Origin: SYFY01 sp031385325
Lineage (GTDB): Bacteria; Pseudomonadota; Gammaproteobacteria; Pseudomonadales; Azotimanducaceae
Reading direction: 5' to 3'
Assembly (NCBI GenBank): GCA_031385325.1
Contig: JANNBJ010000123.1
Location: 7,740-71,739, forward strand
DNA length: 64,000 bases
Under the pieces are notes generated by a model. That model saw only the letters and a list, made by a program, of their open reading frames with translations. It searched no databases and was not told the DNA's origin. The first letter of the stretch is position 1; each line of letters opens with the position of its first letter. Made by a program: the position numbers and the translations under genes. Shown piece by piece: positions 9,016-16,824 of this stretch.

Positions 9016-10242
9016 ATGGCTTTGCTTTGCTTGCGTCTGCTATCAGCGGCGCGTGAGGAAGAATCTGGTTGGTCCCTCGCCGCCGAGTGGTTGATGCAGG
9101 GCGAAGATGGCTCGTTGCGTGGCAGAGGCGTCACCGACTATCGGGGGCTCGCTGATCTGCTGGACCCCAGCCAGACGTGGGTCAAGGACGCGCGAAATGT
9201 GCTGCTCCTGGTACCCCATGATCAGGTTCTCGAGCTGACTGTGACAGTGCCGGGCAAGAGCGCAGCGCAAATGCGTCGTGCGTTACCTTTTGCGGTTGAG
9301 GAGTTTGCCTCGGCCGATATCGAGAGCCTGCACATTGCCAGCGATCAAGTCCGTCCTGGTCGACCTGTTCGATGCCAGCTGGTTGATCGTTCACTCCTGA
9401 ACGGTTGGCTGAAGTGTCTTCGTACTTTAGGTATCGAACCCGGTTATTTGCTGGTCGATACGGAATTACTGCCGTTTGATGACAAGACGACACACGTCTT
9501 GATGGACGGACCGATCGCGCTCATCCGCTCGCCAGATGAAGCGGCAATGATCGATAGAGGCAATCTCCTGATGGCTTTGCAGATGATTGCTCCGGCTACT
9601 GTCCATATTGCCGGGGGGCAACTCGAACCTCTCGAAGCTGCCCAGTTACCTGACACCGAGATCATTACGGTCGAATCTGGCGCCAGCAGCATCGAATATC
9701 TTGTCAGTCACTGGCGAAGAGACGAGAACATCAATCTGCTGCAAGGCAGTTATGCGCCAGTACACACCGCGAATAATCGGACGAATCTCTGGCGCCCCGT
9801 TGCGTTGGTTGCATCCCTGTGGATCGTCATCGCCTGGGTGCTCATGATCGGCGAGAGTTTCTGGGCTGGCTGGCAGCGCGAGACGCTGGATACACAAGCT
9901 CACGGCTTGTATTCCTCGATCTATCCCGACGATTCCAGCGTACGCAATATACGTCGTTCGCTGGCCGAAAAATTAGGCCAGCACACCGATCCTGGAGGAC
10001 CTGGCTTTGCTCATCTCACTGCCAGTCTCGCCTCTGCTCTGGAAGGTGTAGCGCGCCTGCGTTCTCTCGAATTTGATCAGGAAGGCGCAGAGCTCAAAGC
10101 AGAAGTTCTGGTCGGTAGTCATGAGGAGGCCGAAGCCGTGAAAGTTGCACTGGCCAAGCTTGGCATTGCATCGCAACTGTTGAACGCCACTCAGGAAGAC
10201 CAGCAGATTCGAGCGTACTTCAGCCTGCGGAGTGCTTCGTGA
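9016..10242 (+). CDS. gspL: Type II secretion assembly protein GspL
   Basis: 408 aa bitopic inner-membrane protein. The N-terminal cytoplasmic actin-like domain (VLLLVPHDQVLELTVTVPGK, MRRALPFAVEEFASADIE) binds GspE; a single membrane segment (LWRPVALVASLWIVIAWVLM, about 255-277) is followed by a periplasmic ferredoxin-like domain. ATG start 49 bases after gspK. It works with GspM, whose gene overlaps by four bases. Family length is normal. Confidence 0.93.
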   Translation: MALLCLRLLSAAREEESGWSLAAEWLMQGEDGSLRGRGVTDYRGLADLLDPSQTWVKDARNVLLLVPHDQVLELTVTVPGKSAAQMRRALPFAVEEFASADIESLHIASDQVRPGRPVRCQLVDRSLLNGWLKCLRTLGIEPGYLLVDTELLPFDDKTTHVLMDGPIALIRSPDEAAMIDRGNLLMALQMIAPATVHIAGGQLEPLEAAQLPDTEIITVESGASSIEYLVSHWRRDENINLLQGSYAPVHTANNRTNLWRPVALVASLWIVIAWVLMIGESFWAGWQRETLDTQAHGLYSSIYPDDSSVRNIRRSLAEKLGQHTDPGGPGFAHLTASLASALEGVARLRSLEFDQEGAELKAEVLVGSHEEAEAVKVALAKLGIASQLLNATQEDQQIRAYFSLRSAS

Positions 10243-10751
10243 GCCGCTGGCAACGCCTCGCGAACAGTTCGCTCGGTCGAGCGTATCTTGATCGAAGCGA
10301 CTCAGATCGCCGATCGATAGCCATCCTGGCAATCGTCATTGGGCTGGCCCTGGCATGGTTGCTGTTGTGGAAACCCGTGTCCGATTGGCATCTCGATGCC
10401 GTGTCTCGTCTTGCCGTCTCACAGTCGACACTTGACTATGTGCGTACCAACGAGGCGGTGGCCAGACGACTGTCCGAGCAAGGTTCCGGAGCACAGGAAT
10501 CCTCACTCATTCCAGTGATCACCCGTGCCGCCAACGCCCAGCAACTCACGCTCAACCGCCTGCAGCCGGAGGAAGGCGGCGTATTGAATGTGGTCCTGGA
10601 AGGGCAACCGTTCGACAAGGTCTACCAATGGATCAGTCAGCTTGAACAAAACAACGGCGTGCGCGCACGCTGGGTGAGCATTCGCAGTGAAGATCGGACC
10701 GGTTATGTGAATGCACAGATCCGCTTTGTTGCTGCGACTCCCGCTCTGTAG
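10239..10751 (+). CDS. gspM: Type II secretion protein GspM
   Basis: 170 aa, GTG start overlapping the gspL stop. Short cytoplasmic tail, one membrane helix (SIAILAIVIGLALAWLLLW, about 27-46), then a periplasmic ferredoxin-like fold with the GspM pattern (ITRAANAQQLTLNRLQPEE, GQPFDKVYQWISQLEQNNGV). It stabilises GspL. The operon stops here: no gspN follows, and gspC and gspD are not in the window. Confidence 0.93.
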   Translation: MSRWQRLANSSLGRAYLDRSDSDRRSIAILAIVIGLALAWLLLWKPVSDWHLDAVSRLAVSQSTLDYVRTNEAVARRLSEQGSGAQESSLIPVITRAANAQQLTLNRLQPEEGGVLNVVLEGQPFDKVYQWISQLEQNNGVRARWVSIRSEDRTGYVNAQIRFVAATPAL

Positions 10752-10896
10752 CTGGCAGTCCCGGGCGCTGAACCAACACTTACAAGTCACTAACAGCTTT
10801 CCAGACGGTGGGCTGGCTCGCGTGATCCTCATCACAGATGCGTTTGACTCGGCTTCATACACTGCCTGCGACTCGGGACATACCAGAGGCGCTGGG

Positions 10897-11508
10897 ATGG
10901 ATCGCTCCGTTGATCCGCATCGTCCCATATTGACGATGCATGACCTGGTCACAGTGGAAGTGACAGGATTGATGGAAGGATTCTATTCAAATCTCGAGGA
11001 CGGCTTGTTCGAACTCGCGTACCGCAATACAGATCATGAATATCAGCGGTACTGTTTCGAACTCATGCGCGAACTGCGTTACCGACGACCTTTGCTGATG
11101 TCGACTTTCACTTCGAGCCTGAAGGACGCCGTTGGTCAGTGGTTTGCATCGGACGACCTTGTTCGCCCGGAGCTTGAGCCCGAACTCGAATCTCTGGCCG
11201 ACTCCATGTCACGCAAATGCATAGCGCACTTCAGCGGCTTGCTTGGTGGGTTGAGTCGAAGAACGGCGGGTATTACCGGTGTCACTCATGCCCTGGAGAC
11301 ACTGCCTATTGGCCCGGTGCAGATATCGCGACATTTTGTGTCGTCGTGCCGGCGCATCGAATTCGAGCCATCGTCAATCCTCGTCGTACGAGAGTTATTT
11401 CTCAGATTCGTGCTTGATCGACTGGGATCAGTTTATGGTCGTTGCAACCAGGTGTTGAATCCTGAAGCTGGCGCGGACGCGGTACCTGTGCTTCTGGCTC
11501 TCGCTTGA
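10897..11508 (+). CDS. Short DUF1631-like protein
   Basis: About 203 aa from ATG 10897, preceded by GAGG at a reasonable distance. The sequence (VEVTGLMEGFYSNLEDGLFE, ELAYRNTDHEYQRYCFELMR, ELRYRRPLLMSTFTSSL) resembles the N-terminal part of DUF1631 proteins, which are usually 700 aa or more; the long C-terminal part is missing. Function of the family is not firmly known. It may be a genuine short paralogue or a gene remnant. It follows gspM on the same strand after about 145 bases. Family assignment is from memory of the pattern. Confidence 0.6.
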   Translation: MDRSVDPHRPILTMHDLVTVEVTGLMEGFYSNLEDGLFELAYRNTDHEYQRYCFELMRELRYRRPLLMSTFTSSLKDAVGQWFASDDLVRPELEPELESLADSMSRKCIAHFSGLLGGLSRRTAGITGVTHALETLPIGPVQISRHFVSSCRRIEFEPSSILVVRELFLRFVLDRLGSVYGRCNQVLNPEAGADAVPVLLALA

Positions 11509-11518
11509 AAGAACCGAC

Positions 11519-12688
11519 TTAATCAGTTTGTTTTGTCTGCGCGTGCTGGTGTTCGATTGTCTGAGCTATCTGAGGTTGCTCGCCTGCATGCGAAGCAGGC
11601 CCATTGATCAATGACTTTCCCGCTCTGCCACTTTCTGTATGAACGACTGCGATTCGTGTTTTCTCGTGGTCGCGCTGCAGTGACAAGTAGTCGCCATTGA
11701 TATTGTATTGAACATGATTTTGCCTGGCCTTGAACGGGGTTCCGAATCGACTTGTAAGCGCCTCGGTCAGTAGATCAAAGTCGATTTCCTTGAATTCACC
11801 GACCAGACGAACTGGATAGCCACCGTCAGCAAGTTCCAGCTCGTAGGTAGCCTTGTCAAAGGGCGGGGAGAGTCGAAGCCCCGCATAGGTGATCTTCTGT
11901 GCGATCGGAAATGACTGATGATCGGGTATCGGGACATCAAACAAGAGACCAAATGCGCCCATTAGACTGTTGTCATTTCCCGGCAGGAGTCGATTTGCAT
12001 GGGCTATCAGATCCAATCTGACTCGTTCGATCGCAGCTTCATTTAATACTGCCAGATGCTCACTCCACTGCCGGATTCGTGCGGGATCCGAGTAAAGCAG
12101 GTATCCCGATTTTCCGCAGGTAAGAGCTATCTGACGGTTGCCGATCATCCAGCTTCGAATCGATCCGAATGACTGCAATGCGTTTCCGGAAGACGCAACG
12201 TTTTGACCGTCGAGGTGATATTTATGGGTGATCGAGCGGTCGAGAAAAGCTGTTAGCTCATCACATGGACCTGGCAACAGCGCCGCGATCATCGCAACTT
12301 CACCTTGGGTGCTCTGGAGCAGATAAAATCGCATGCCGCTTGAACGCAGCTTTGGCGAGAGTACAGAGGGTTCAAAGTGACGCCACCCAATAGATGCGAT
12401 GCGCATATCCGCTGGAAGGATCGATGCTATTTTATCCGCACCAGCAACGGTGTTGTACAAGACAATCGGGATCGGAGAGCCATCGAGAGTAGCTCCGGTG
12501 AGTAGAGAATCTGGCGATTTGCCAAACTCAATCCCGAATGCACTGTCGACAGCCTGAGTTTCCTCCGCCTCGACCACATGCGCTGGCTGAATCGATAACA
12601 GAACAGCACACAGCGGGAGGATCAGTTTCAACAAATAAAGCGGCCGAGTTCCTGGCGTCGTTTGCACTCTTTCTCCACGTTTCCGCAT
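11519..12688 (-). CDS. Secreted protein of unknown function
   Basis: About 389 aa. I do not recognise a family. A signal peptide is clear (LYLLKLILPLCAVLLSIQ then PAHVVEAEE), so the product is exported. The mature part is a soluble, mixed alpha/beta-looking sequence without repeats, ending in a Gln/His-rich tail. Start is uncertain: ATG 12688 gives a long basic n-region, while a TTG overlapping the stop of the small upstream ORF would give a compact signal peptide. It converges on the DUF1631-like gene with only ten bases between. It probably shares a transcript with the Cys-rich ORF at 12628-12858. Confidence 0.7.
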   Translation of the reverse strand: MRKRGERVQTTPGTRPLYLLKLILPLCAVLLSIQPAHVVEAEETQAVDSAFGIEFGKSPDSLLTGATLDGSPIPIVLYNTVAGADKIASILPADMRIASIGWRHFEPSVLSPKLRSSGMRFYLLQSTQGEVAMIAALLPGPCDELTAFLDRSITHKYHLDGQNVASSGNALQSFGSIRSWMIGNRQIALTCGKSGYLLYSDPARIRQWSEHLAVLNEAAIERVRLDLIAHANRLLPGNDNSLMGAFGLLFDVPIPDHQSFPIAQKITYAGLRLSPPFDKATYELELADGGYPVRLVGEFKEIDFDLLTEALTSRFGTPFKARQNHVQYNINGDYLSLQRDHEKTRIAVVHTESGRAGKSLINGPASHAGEQPQIAQTIEHQHAQTKQTD

Positions 12689-12858
12689 TGGATCGCCATG
12701 CCGGGGTTCATTTCTCCCCCTTTTGCACATTCGCTGGCTTGCTCCTTGAGATTTGTATCGGTAACCGAGTCCATCGCACTTCCGCACGCTCCAGCAAACA
12801 TCAACAAAGCCGTCAGGCAGACACACCGTACGCGCCACTGCGCTGTGGTACTTTCCAT
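12628..12858 (-). CDS. Small Cys-rich candidate lipoprotein
   Basis: 76 aa, unrecognised. N-terminus is signal-like (VRCVCLTALLMFAGAC), with Cys25 in a weak lipobox (F-A-G-A-C). The remaining short domain has Cys at 44, 58, 65 and 76, suggesting disulfides. A ribosome-binding site GAGGAA at 12864-12869 lies five bases before the ATG, supporting translation. Its end overlaps the start region of the secreted protein at 11519-12688, so the two may be translationally coupled. Could be a spurious ORF, but the RBS and signal peptide argue for a gene. Confidence 0.5.
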   Translation of the reverse strand: MESTTAQWRVRCVCLTALLMFAGACGSAMDSVTDTNLKEQASECAKGGEMNPGMAIQCGNVEKECKRRQELGRFIC

Positions 12859-13106
12859 GTTTGTTCCTCAGCTTACCGGCGGAAGATGAGAGACTCTTCC
12901 CATACTTGCCAACATCCGTTTACATCAAGCGTAGACACCACAGTGAAGTTATCGGCCGGCAAGGACGTCCATTGAGTTCCGCTGTTGCGGAAGTCGACAT
13001 TTTTTGGCTGAGGAAGGTCACAGCGCAGGCAGAGGAGGGCTGCTGCAGGTAACGCAGCAGAACGTGCAGGGGGAGGAAAACTCTCTTTATTCGATTCTTT
13101 TTTCAA
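12859..13106. other. Intergenic stretch upstream of the small Cys-rich ORF
   Basis: About 250 bases between two minus-strand genes. It holds the GAGGAA ribosome-binding site for the small ORF (12864-12869). A minus-strand reading frame of 77 codons covers 12873-13106, beginning with TTG directly after the stop codon of the upstream gene; it has no recognisable domain or convincing start, so I do not call it. No clear terminator was seen. Confidence 0.4.
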
Positions 13107-13580
13107 CTATGGGGACTGATCCTTAGCAGAATGGTCAGGCGTCCGCTCCTCGGGTTTGCCCCGCTGGCGGACGACTTTGTCGAGCTGACTGCCGATGTGG
13201 GTTCCGACATGTTTCAGCTGGGGATTGCTGTGCAGCTCGGCAAACACCTTCTTTTGCAGGGGTTCGAGCAGCTTGTCAGCCGTGTCACCCTGTTGGTGTC
13301 CGAACAGATTGATCCAGGCTTCCGTGCGCCGGCCAAACTGAAGAACCGATTCCAACGGGCGATCTGCGTCTGGACCACCACGAACAATTCCGACTGTGCC
13401 GGCAATCAACGAAACGGGAACCAGTACAACATCACGAATTCCGTCCATCACCAACTTGAGTTGAAAGACCATCAATCGCCACAGCAGATGCGCCCGAGTC
13501 AGACTCCCAGGAACCATGAGGGCTTGAGACTGATCTACTGTTTCTTCGGCCTTGGGTTCATCCGGATTATCCATGATCAA
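13107..13580 (-). CDS. Conserved membrane-associated protein of unknown function
   Basis: 157 aa. The centre contains LWRLMVFQLKLVMDGIRD and VLVPVSLIAGTVGIVRGG, a conserved pattern I have met in uncharacterised gammaproteobacterial proteins, with one likely membrane segment. The next stretch (LQFGRRTEAWINLFG) is also typical. The C-terminus is charged and Lys/Arg-rich. ATG overlaps the stop of the upstream sugar transferase gene, so it is co-translated with exopolysaccharide genes. Role unknown; a small accessory membrane protein is possible. Confidence 0.7.
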   Translation of the reverse strand: MIMDNPDEPKAEETVDQSQALMVPGSLTRAHLLWRLMVFQLKLVMDGIRDVVLVPVSLIAGTVGIVRGGPDADRPLESVLQFGRRTEAWINLFGHQQGDTADKLLEPLQKKVFAELHSNPQLKHVGTHIGSQLDKVVRQRGKPEERTPDHSAKDQSP

Positions 13581-14980
13581 CGTGCCCCTTCACCAACCAG
13601 TACCACTTCTACAGTCTGCAGCATAATGATCAGATCCAGAAACAGACTCTGATTCTTGAGGTAGTACAAATCGTATTGCAGCTTTTCCTTGGCATCGGAA
13701 ACGGTGGTGCCATAGGGATAACAAAGCTGTGCCCACCCAGTTATGCCCGGTTTGATGCGATGTCGCTGCTCATAGTAGGGGATCTCTCTGGCAAACCGGG
13801 CTACGTGAACCGGCTGCTCTGGACGAGGCCCGACAAAACTCATTTCTCCACGAAGCACATTAAACAGTTGCGGTAACTCATCAATCCGCGCCTTGCGTAT
13901 GAAGCGGCCAACTCGGGTCACTCGAGGGTCATTATGCAGCGCAAATTCGCTGTCGTTGTCGGTCACATCGGGACGCATGCTGCGGAACTTGTAGACACGA
14001 AAACCGATAGCCCCCCGGCCGACTCTTTCTTGCCGATACAGCACGCTGTGTTGCCCGCGACTTTCAAGAAATATACACATCGCTGTGAGCAACATGATCG
14101 GCATGGTCAACACCACCATCACTGAGGCTGCGACGATGTCAAAAACGCGCTTGTTGATGCTGCGCAGCCGATTCGTAACAAATCCGTCGGAGAACGCAAG
14201 CCAGGTTGGCCGCAGGATATCGACGTCGAGTTTGCAGGCTTCTCGCTCGAAAAATTCCTGAACATCGCACACTTCAATGCCAGACAGACGACAGTCAACA
14301 AGATCATCGACAGGGACTGTGCGGTCCTCTTCGTAACCATCGACGGCGACCACGATTTCATCAATCTTCTGTTCGCGGCAAAAATCCAGCAGGGAGGAGG
14401 GTGGTGATATCACGGGCACATCGTGATCGCGGACAACATTCTTGGCCGGATCCAGATCTATGAAACCGAGCAGTACAAACGCTCGACGGTCAGCCCTCCG
14501 TCTCATTCTGGTGGCAATCTTCAGGGCACGTCGGCCGGCGCCCAGTACGATGATCCGGCTCTTCAGCGCATCTTCAGACAGGAACAGGAACACGAACCAC
14601 CGAAAGATAACCAGTGCCGCGAAGCCTTCAATGACCGACAGAACAAGCACGCCGCGGGGCATCGCCAGTTGAGGCAAAAAGAGGTAAGCAACCAGAATGA
14701 GGACGGTGCCAAGAAGAAAGATCGCAACCGCCGTACGCAGGGTCATCCCGGTCAGTCCTTCGCGTATGCGCGACTCGTAAACTCCCATGGCGGCCATGGC
14801 CCCGACAATCGTGAATCCGAAAAACACTGAGGTCGGAAGCCAATTCTGCAAATCGGGTAAAAACTGATAGCGGCTGAAAAAACCCAGATATCCGCAGAGC
14901 GTCAGTAGAAAAACCTCAGCACCAGCCATGTACAGAAACGGCGTGTGGATGTAATGGCGCAGCACGCGAATATGCGGCAT
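13577..14980 (-). CDS. Polyprenyl-phosphate sugar-1-phosphate transferase (exosortase-locus type)
   Basis: 467 aa priming enzyme that puts the first sugar phosphate on undecaprenyl phosphate. Membrane helices fill the first 120 residues; a Rossmann-like region follows (RIIVLGAGRRALKIATRM). The C-terminal catalytic domain is complete (KRVFDIVAASVMVVL, LYRQERVGRGAIGFRVYKFR, RVGRFIRKARIDELPQLFNV, SFVGPRPEQP, RHRIKPGITGWAQ). The N-terminus (VLRHYIHTPFLYMAGAEVFL) resembles the subfamily found beside PEP-CTERM/exosortase loci. It is the second such enzyme of the locus (other: 35357-36763). Confidence 0.9.
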   Translation of the reverse strand: MPHIRVLRHYIHTPFLYMAGAEVFLLTLCGYLGFFSRYQFLPDLQNWLPTSVFFGFTIVGAMAAMGVYESRIREGLTGMTLRTAVAIFLLGTVLILVAYLFLPQLAMPRGVLVLSVIEGFAALVIFRWFVFLFLSEDALKSRIIVLGAGRRALKIATRMRRRADRRAFVLLGFIDLDPAKNVVRDHDVPVISPPSSLLDFCREQKIDEIVVAVDGYEEDRTVPVDDLVDCRLSGIEVCDVQEFFEREACKLDVDILRPTWLAFSDGFVTNRLRSINKRVFDIVAASVMVVLTMPIMLLTAMCIFLESRGQHSVLYRQERVGRGAIGFRVYKFRSMRPDVTDNDSEFALHNDPRVTRVGRFIRKARIDELPQLFNVLRGEMSFVGPRPEQPVHVARFAREIPYYEQRHRIKPGITGWAQLCYPYGTTVSDAKEKLQYDLYYLKNQSLFLDLIIMLQTVEVVLVGEGAR

Positions 14981-15158
14981 CAGGAAACCTGTTCAATCCA
15001 GTAGGTACGTCCCGAAACATCGTCAATCACGAGATCGGGGCAGTCGGTCATTCTCCGGGTAAATCCTGACGTGCGCCACACGGGGTTTGATGGCGTGACC
15101 CAGAACAGGGGTGCCTTCAATGAAGTTCGATTCGCTCTACGAAACCTCTTATATTTAA

Positions 15159-15174
15159 CATAATATATATTATG
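15159..15174. repeat. Perfect 16-bp AT-rich palindrome, possible promoter/operator
   Basis: CATAATATATATTATG is identical to its own reverse complement and lies in a short AT-rich island in otherwise GC-rich DNA. It sits about 180 bases upstream of the sugar-transferase start (14980, minus) and 27 bases before the small plus ORF at 15201, which begins within a second small inverted repeat (GTCAC-T-GTGAC, 15195-15205). This arrangement suits a regulator site or a divergent promoter with -10-like elements. No regulator is identified. Confidence 0.4.
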
Positions 15175-15200
15175 CGTCATTTAGGTCGACAAGCGTCACT

Positions 15201-15479
15201 GTGACTCCGCGCGCGGCATTCGCTCGGTGGACCATCGACAATCCGTCCATGCACGAAACCGATCCCATCGAACTTGAACTCAAATCAGAAGCTGAGCGTA
15301 TGAGCGTCCGCTTCTCTGGCGCCCCCGTGGTCATTGTGCTGGCTGGCGATAAATCAGCTGACATCCCACGCACGATCACAACGTCTGCTTCCTCGACGCC
15401 ACTTCGGTTGCGGGACCTGCTAGGCATCCTGCAGACAGCAATCCAGACCGAAAGCTGGAAGCACTTCAGAAACTGGTGA
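15201..15479 (+). CDS. Small hypothetical protein
   Basis: Up to 92 aa (GTG 15201, or ATG 15249). No family recognised. Codon use is like that of neighbouring genes, with third-position G/C preference, and the composition is protein-like (IELELKSEAERMSVRFSG, PVVIVLAGDK, LRLRDLLGILQTAIQTESW). It converges on the MAPEG-like gene with 14 bases of tail overlap. Opposite-strand frames in this interval have shadow-like composition. It could be a small cytoplasmic protein or a gene remnant. Confidence 0.4.
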   Translation: MTPRAAFARWTIDNPSMHETDPIELELKSEAERMSVRFSGAPVVIVLAGDKSADIPRTITTSASSTPLRLRDLLGILQTAIQTESWKHFRNW

Positions 15480-15861
15480 AGTTCTTTTCGCCACTGGTCA
15501 AAGCCGCCAGCGCCAGATACGCGTTGGTTAGCGCGAGCATCAGGATGACCACCCAGGTTGCCAGCAATGCAGGCATCGATTGGCCTGACCACTTGCCTAA
15601 CTGACGAACCAGCGCACGGACGTGAACAACCTTGGCGGCGACCAACAACATGGCGCACACATGCAGCCAGATAGTAGGTGCACCAAGCAGTTCTCCAAGC
15701 AACAACATCAGCAATGCCGTCGGCGCGTCGCCTGCAATCTCCGATCTGTGCATCAACGGTATGCGCAACGTTCTTGCGAAAATCCATGCGCGCCATTGAG
15801 CCCATGCCAACAACAGCACCAGCACGCTCGAATATAGGGATGTGATCACTGGCACGGTCAT
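15466..15861 (-). CDS. MAPEG-like integral membrane protein
   Basis: 131 aa with four predicted membrane helices (VITSLYSSVLVLLLAWAQ; TALLMLLLGELLGAPTIWL; HVCAMLLVAAKVVHVRALV; LLATWVVILMLALTNAYLA). Size, helix number and the charged loop between helices 1 and 2 fit the MAPEG family of small membrane proteins, which includes glutathione-dependent enzymes and many uncharacterised bacterial members. A substrate cannot be given. ATG start at 15861. It has no obvious link to its polysaccharide neighbours. Confidence 0.6.
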   Translation of the reverse strand: MTVPVITSLYSSVLVLLLAWAQWRAWIFARTLRIPLMHRSEIAGDAPTALLMLLLGELLGAPTIWLHVCAMLLVAAKVVHVRALVRQLGKWSGQSMPALLATWVVILMLALTNAYLALAALTSGEKNFTSF

Positions 15862-16011
15862 GTTGCGGGAAGCTGGTCAGACTCTCTCATGTAACGTGTT
15901 TGGCCTGGCAGTGTAAAACCTGATGGATGGACTTGCCGGCGACCGCGTCTCATCAATGGTAATGCGCAGTGCTTTGCCACCGTTGAGTGGATTGTCAAAA
16001 GGAAGTTGCTT

Positions 16012-16824
16012 ATGACCCTGCCGACTGGAAGCGGACTGAAGAACACCATCGTCATTGGCATGCCTCGCTCCGGGACCAGCATGACCGCAGCCATTTTCGC
16101 CAGACAAGGATATTTCCTTGCAGCTGACACCGACGAAGAACTGCGCCCAGGCGATGAACATAATCCTGCAGGGTACTTTGAAGCCGCAGGCCTCGTTGAT
16201 CGTAACGTGCACTTGTTCAGACGGGTTGGCTATACCGCTCACAATTCCTGGCTGTTCCAGCCGATCACGGATCAACAAGCTGACCAGCTACACCTGCTTG
16301 AGCGTACACACACCGACGCTCAATTCGTCAGTACCTATGAACAACACTCACCCTGGTTGTGGAAAGATCCCCGCCTCTGTTACACGCTCGGCTATTGGTG
16401 GCCGCTGCTCAACCCTGATACCACGCGTGTCCTGGTGTTACGCCGAAGACCAGAGGAAACATGGAACAGCTTTCTCCGCCTGGATTGGCGCGAATACGAT
16501 GAGGACGCACGCGCTGATGTCTACCAGAGAATCAATCATCATCTGTCAGCTGCGATGCAAACCATCGAACGATTGGCTATTCCTCATATCGTGGTGAACT
16601 ACGACGAATATTCCGAGGCGCCACTCGAAGTGGCCGACCGTATCAACGGGTGTATGGGTCTGCAGTTGGACGTCGACGCACTGGGCTTTGATGGAAGCCT
16701 GAACTCAACTACCCTGCCTCGCCGGTTAGGTACGTTTATTCAAAAGCAGCGCTCAAGATTGGGGGCATTGTTACCCAGGCCTGAACGCGCGGCTAAACAG
16801 GCCGGTCGGAGCTCAGCGGCTTGA
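16012..16824 (+). CDS. Sulfotransferase-family protein
   Basis: About 270 aa, starting at ATG 16012, preceded by AAAGGAAG. It has the 5'-phosphosulfate loop of PAPS-dependent sulfotransferases at the N-terminus (IVIGMPRSGTSMTAAIFARQ), then WLWKDPRLCYTLGYWWPLL and the 3'-phosphate region (VLVLRRRPEETWNSFLRL). It should transfer sulfate from PAPS to a sugar or other hydroxyl. It is the only plus-strand gene inside the exopolysaccharide locus and its end overlaps the end of the ligase gene by 12 bases. With the sulfotransferase at 34387-35355 it suggests a sulfated polymer. Confidence 0.85.
   Translation: MTLPTGSGLKNTIVIGMPRSGTSMTAAIFARQGYFLAADTDEELRPGDEHNPAGYFEAAGLVDRNVHLFRRVGYTAHNSWLFQPITDQQADQLHLLERTHTDAQFVSTYEQHSPWLWKDPRLCYTLGYWWPLLNPDTTRVLVLRRRPEETWNSFLRLDWREYDEDARADVYQRINHHLSAAMQTIERLAIPHIVVNYDEYSEAPLEVADRINGCMGLQLDVDALGFDGSLNSTTLPRRLGTFIQKQRSRLGALLPRPERAAKQAGRSSAA

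Noticed and set aside
12873..13106. 77-codon minus-strand ORF before the Cys-rich gene
   Set aside because: Starts with TTG right after a stop codon, has no ribosome-binding site and no known domain; kept only as part of the intergenic note.
14980..15180. 66-codon minus-strand ORF ending at the sugar-transferase start
   Set aside because: No recognisable sequence; its 5' end lies in the AT-rich palindrome region, which looks regulatory. The stop/start overlap alone is weak support.
15170..15805. 211-codon minus-strand ORF across the MAPEG-like and small plus gene
   Set aside because: Cys/Arg/Ser-rich shadow composition and conflict with two better reading frames.
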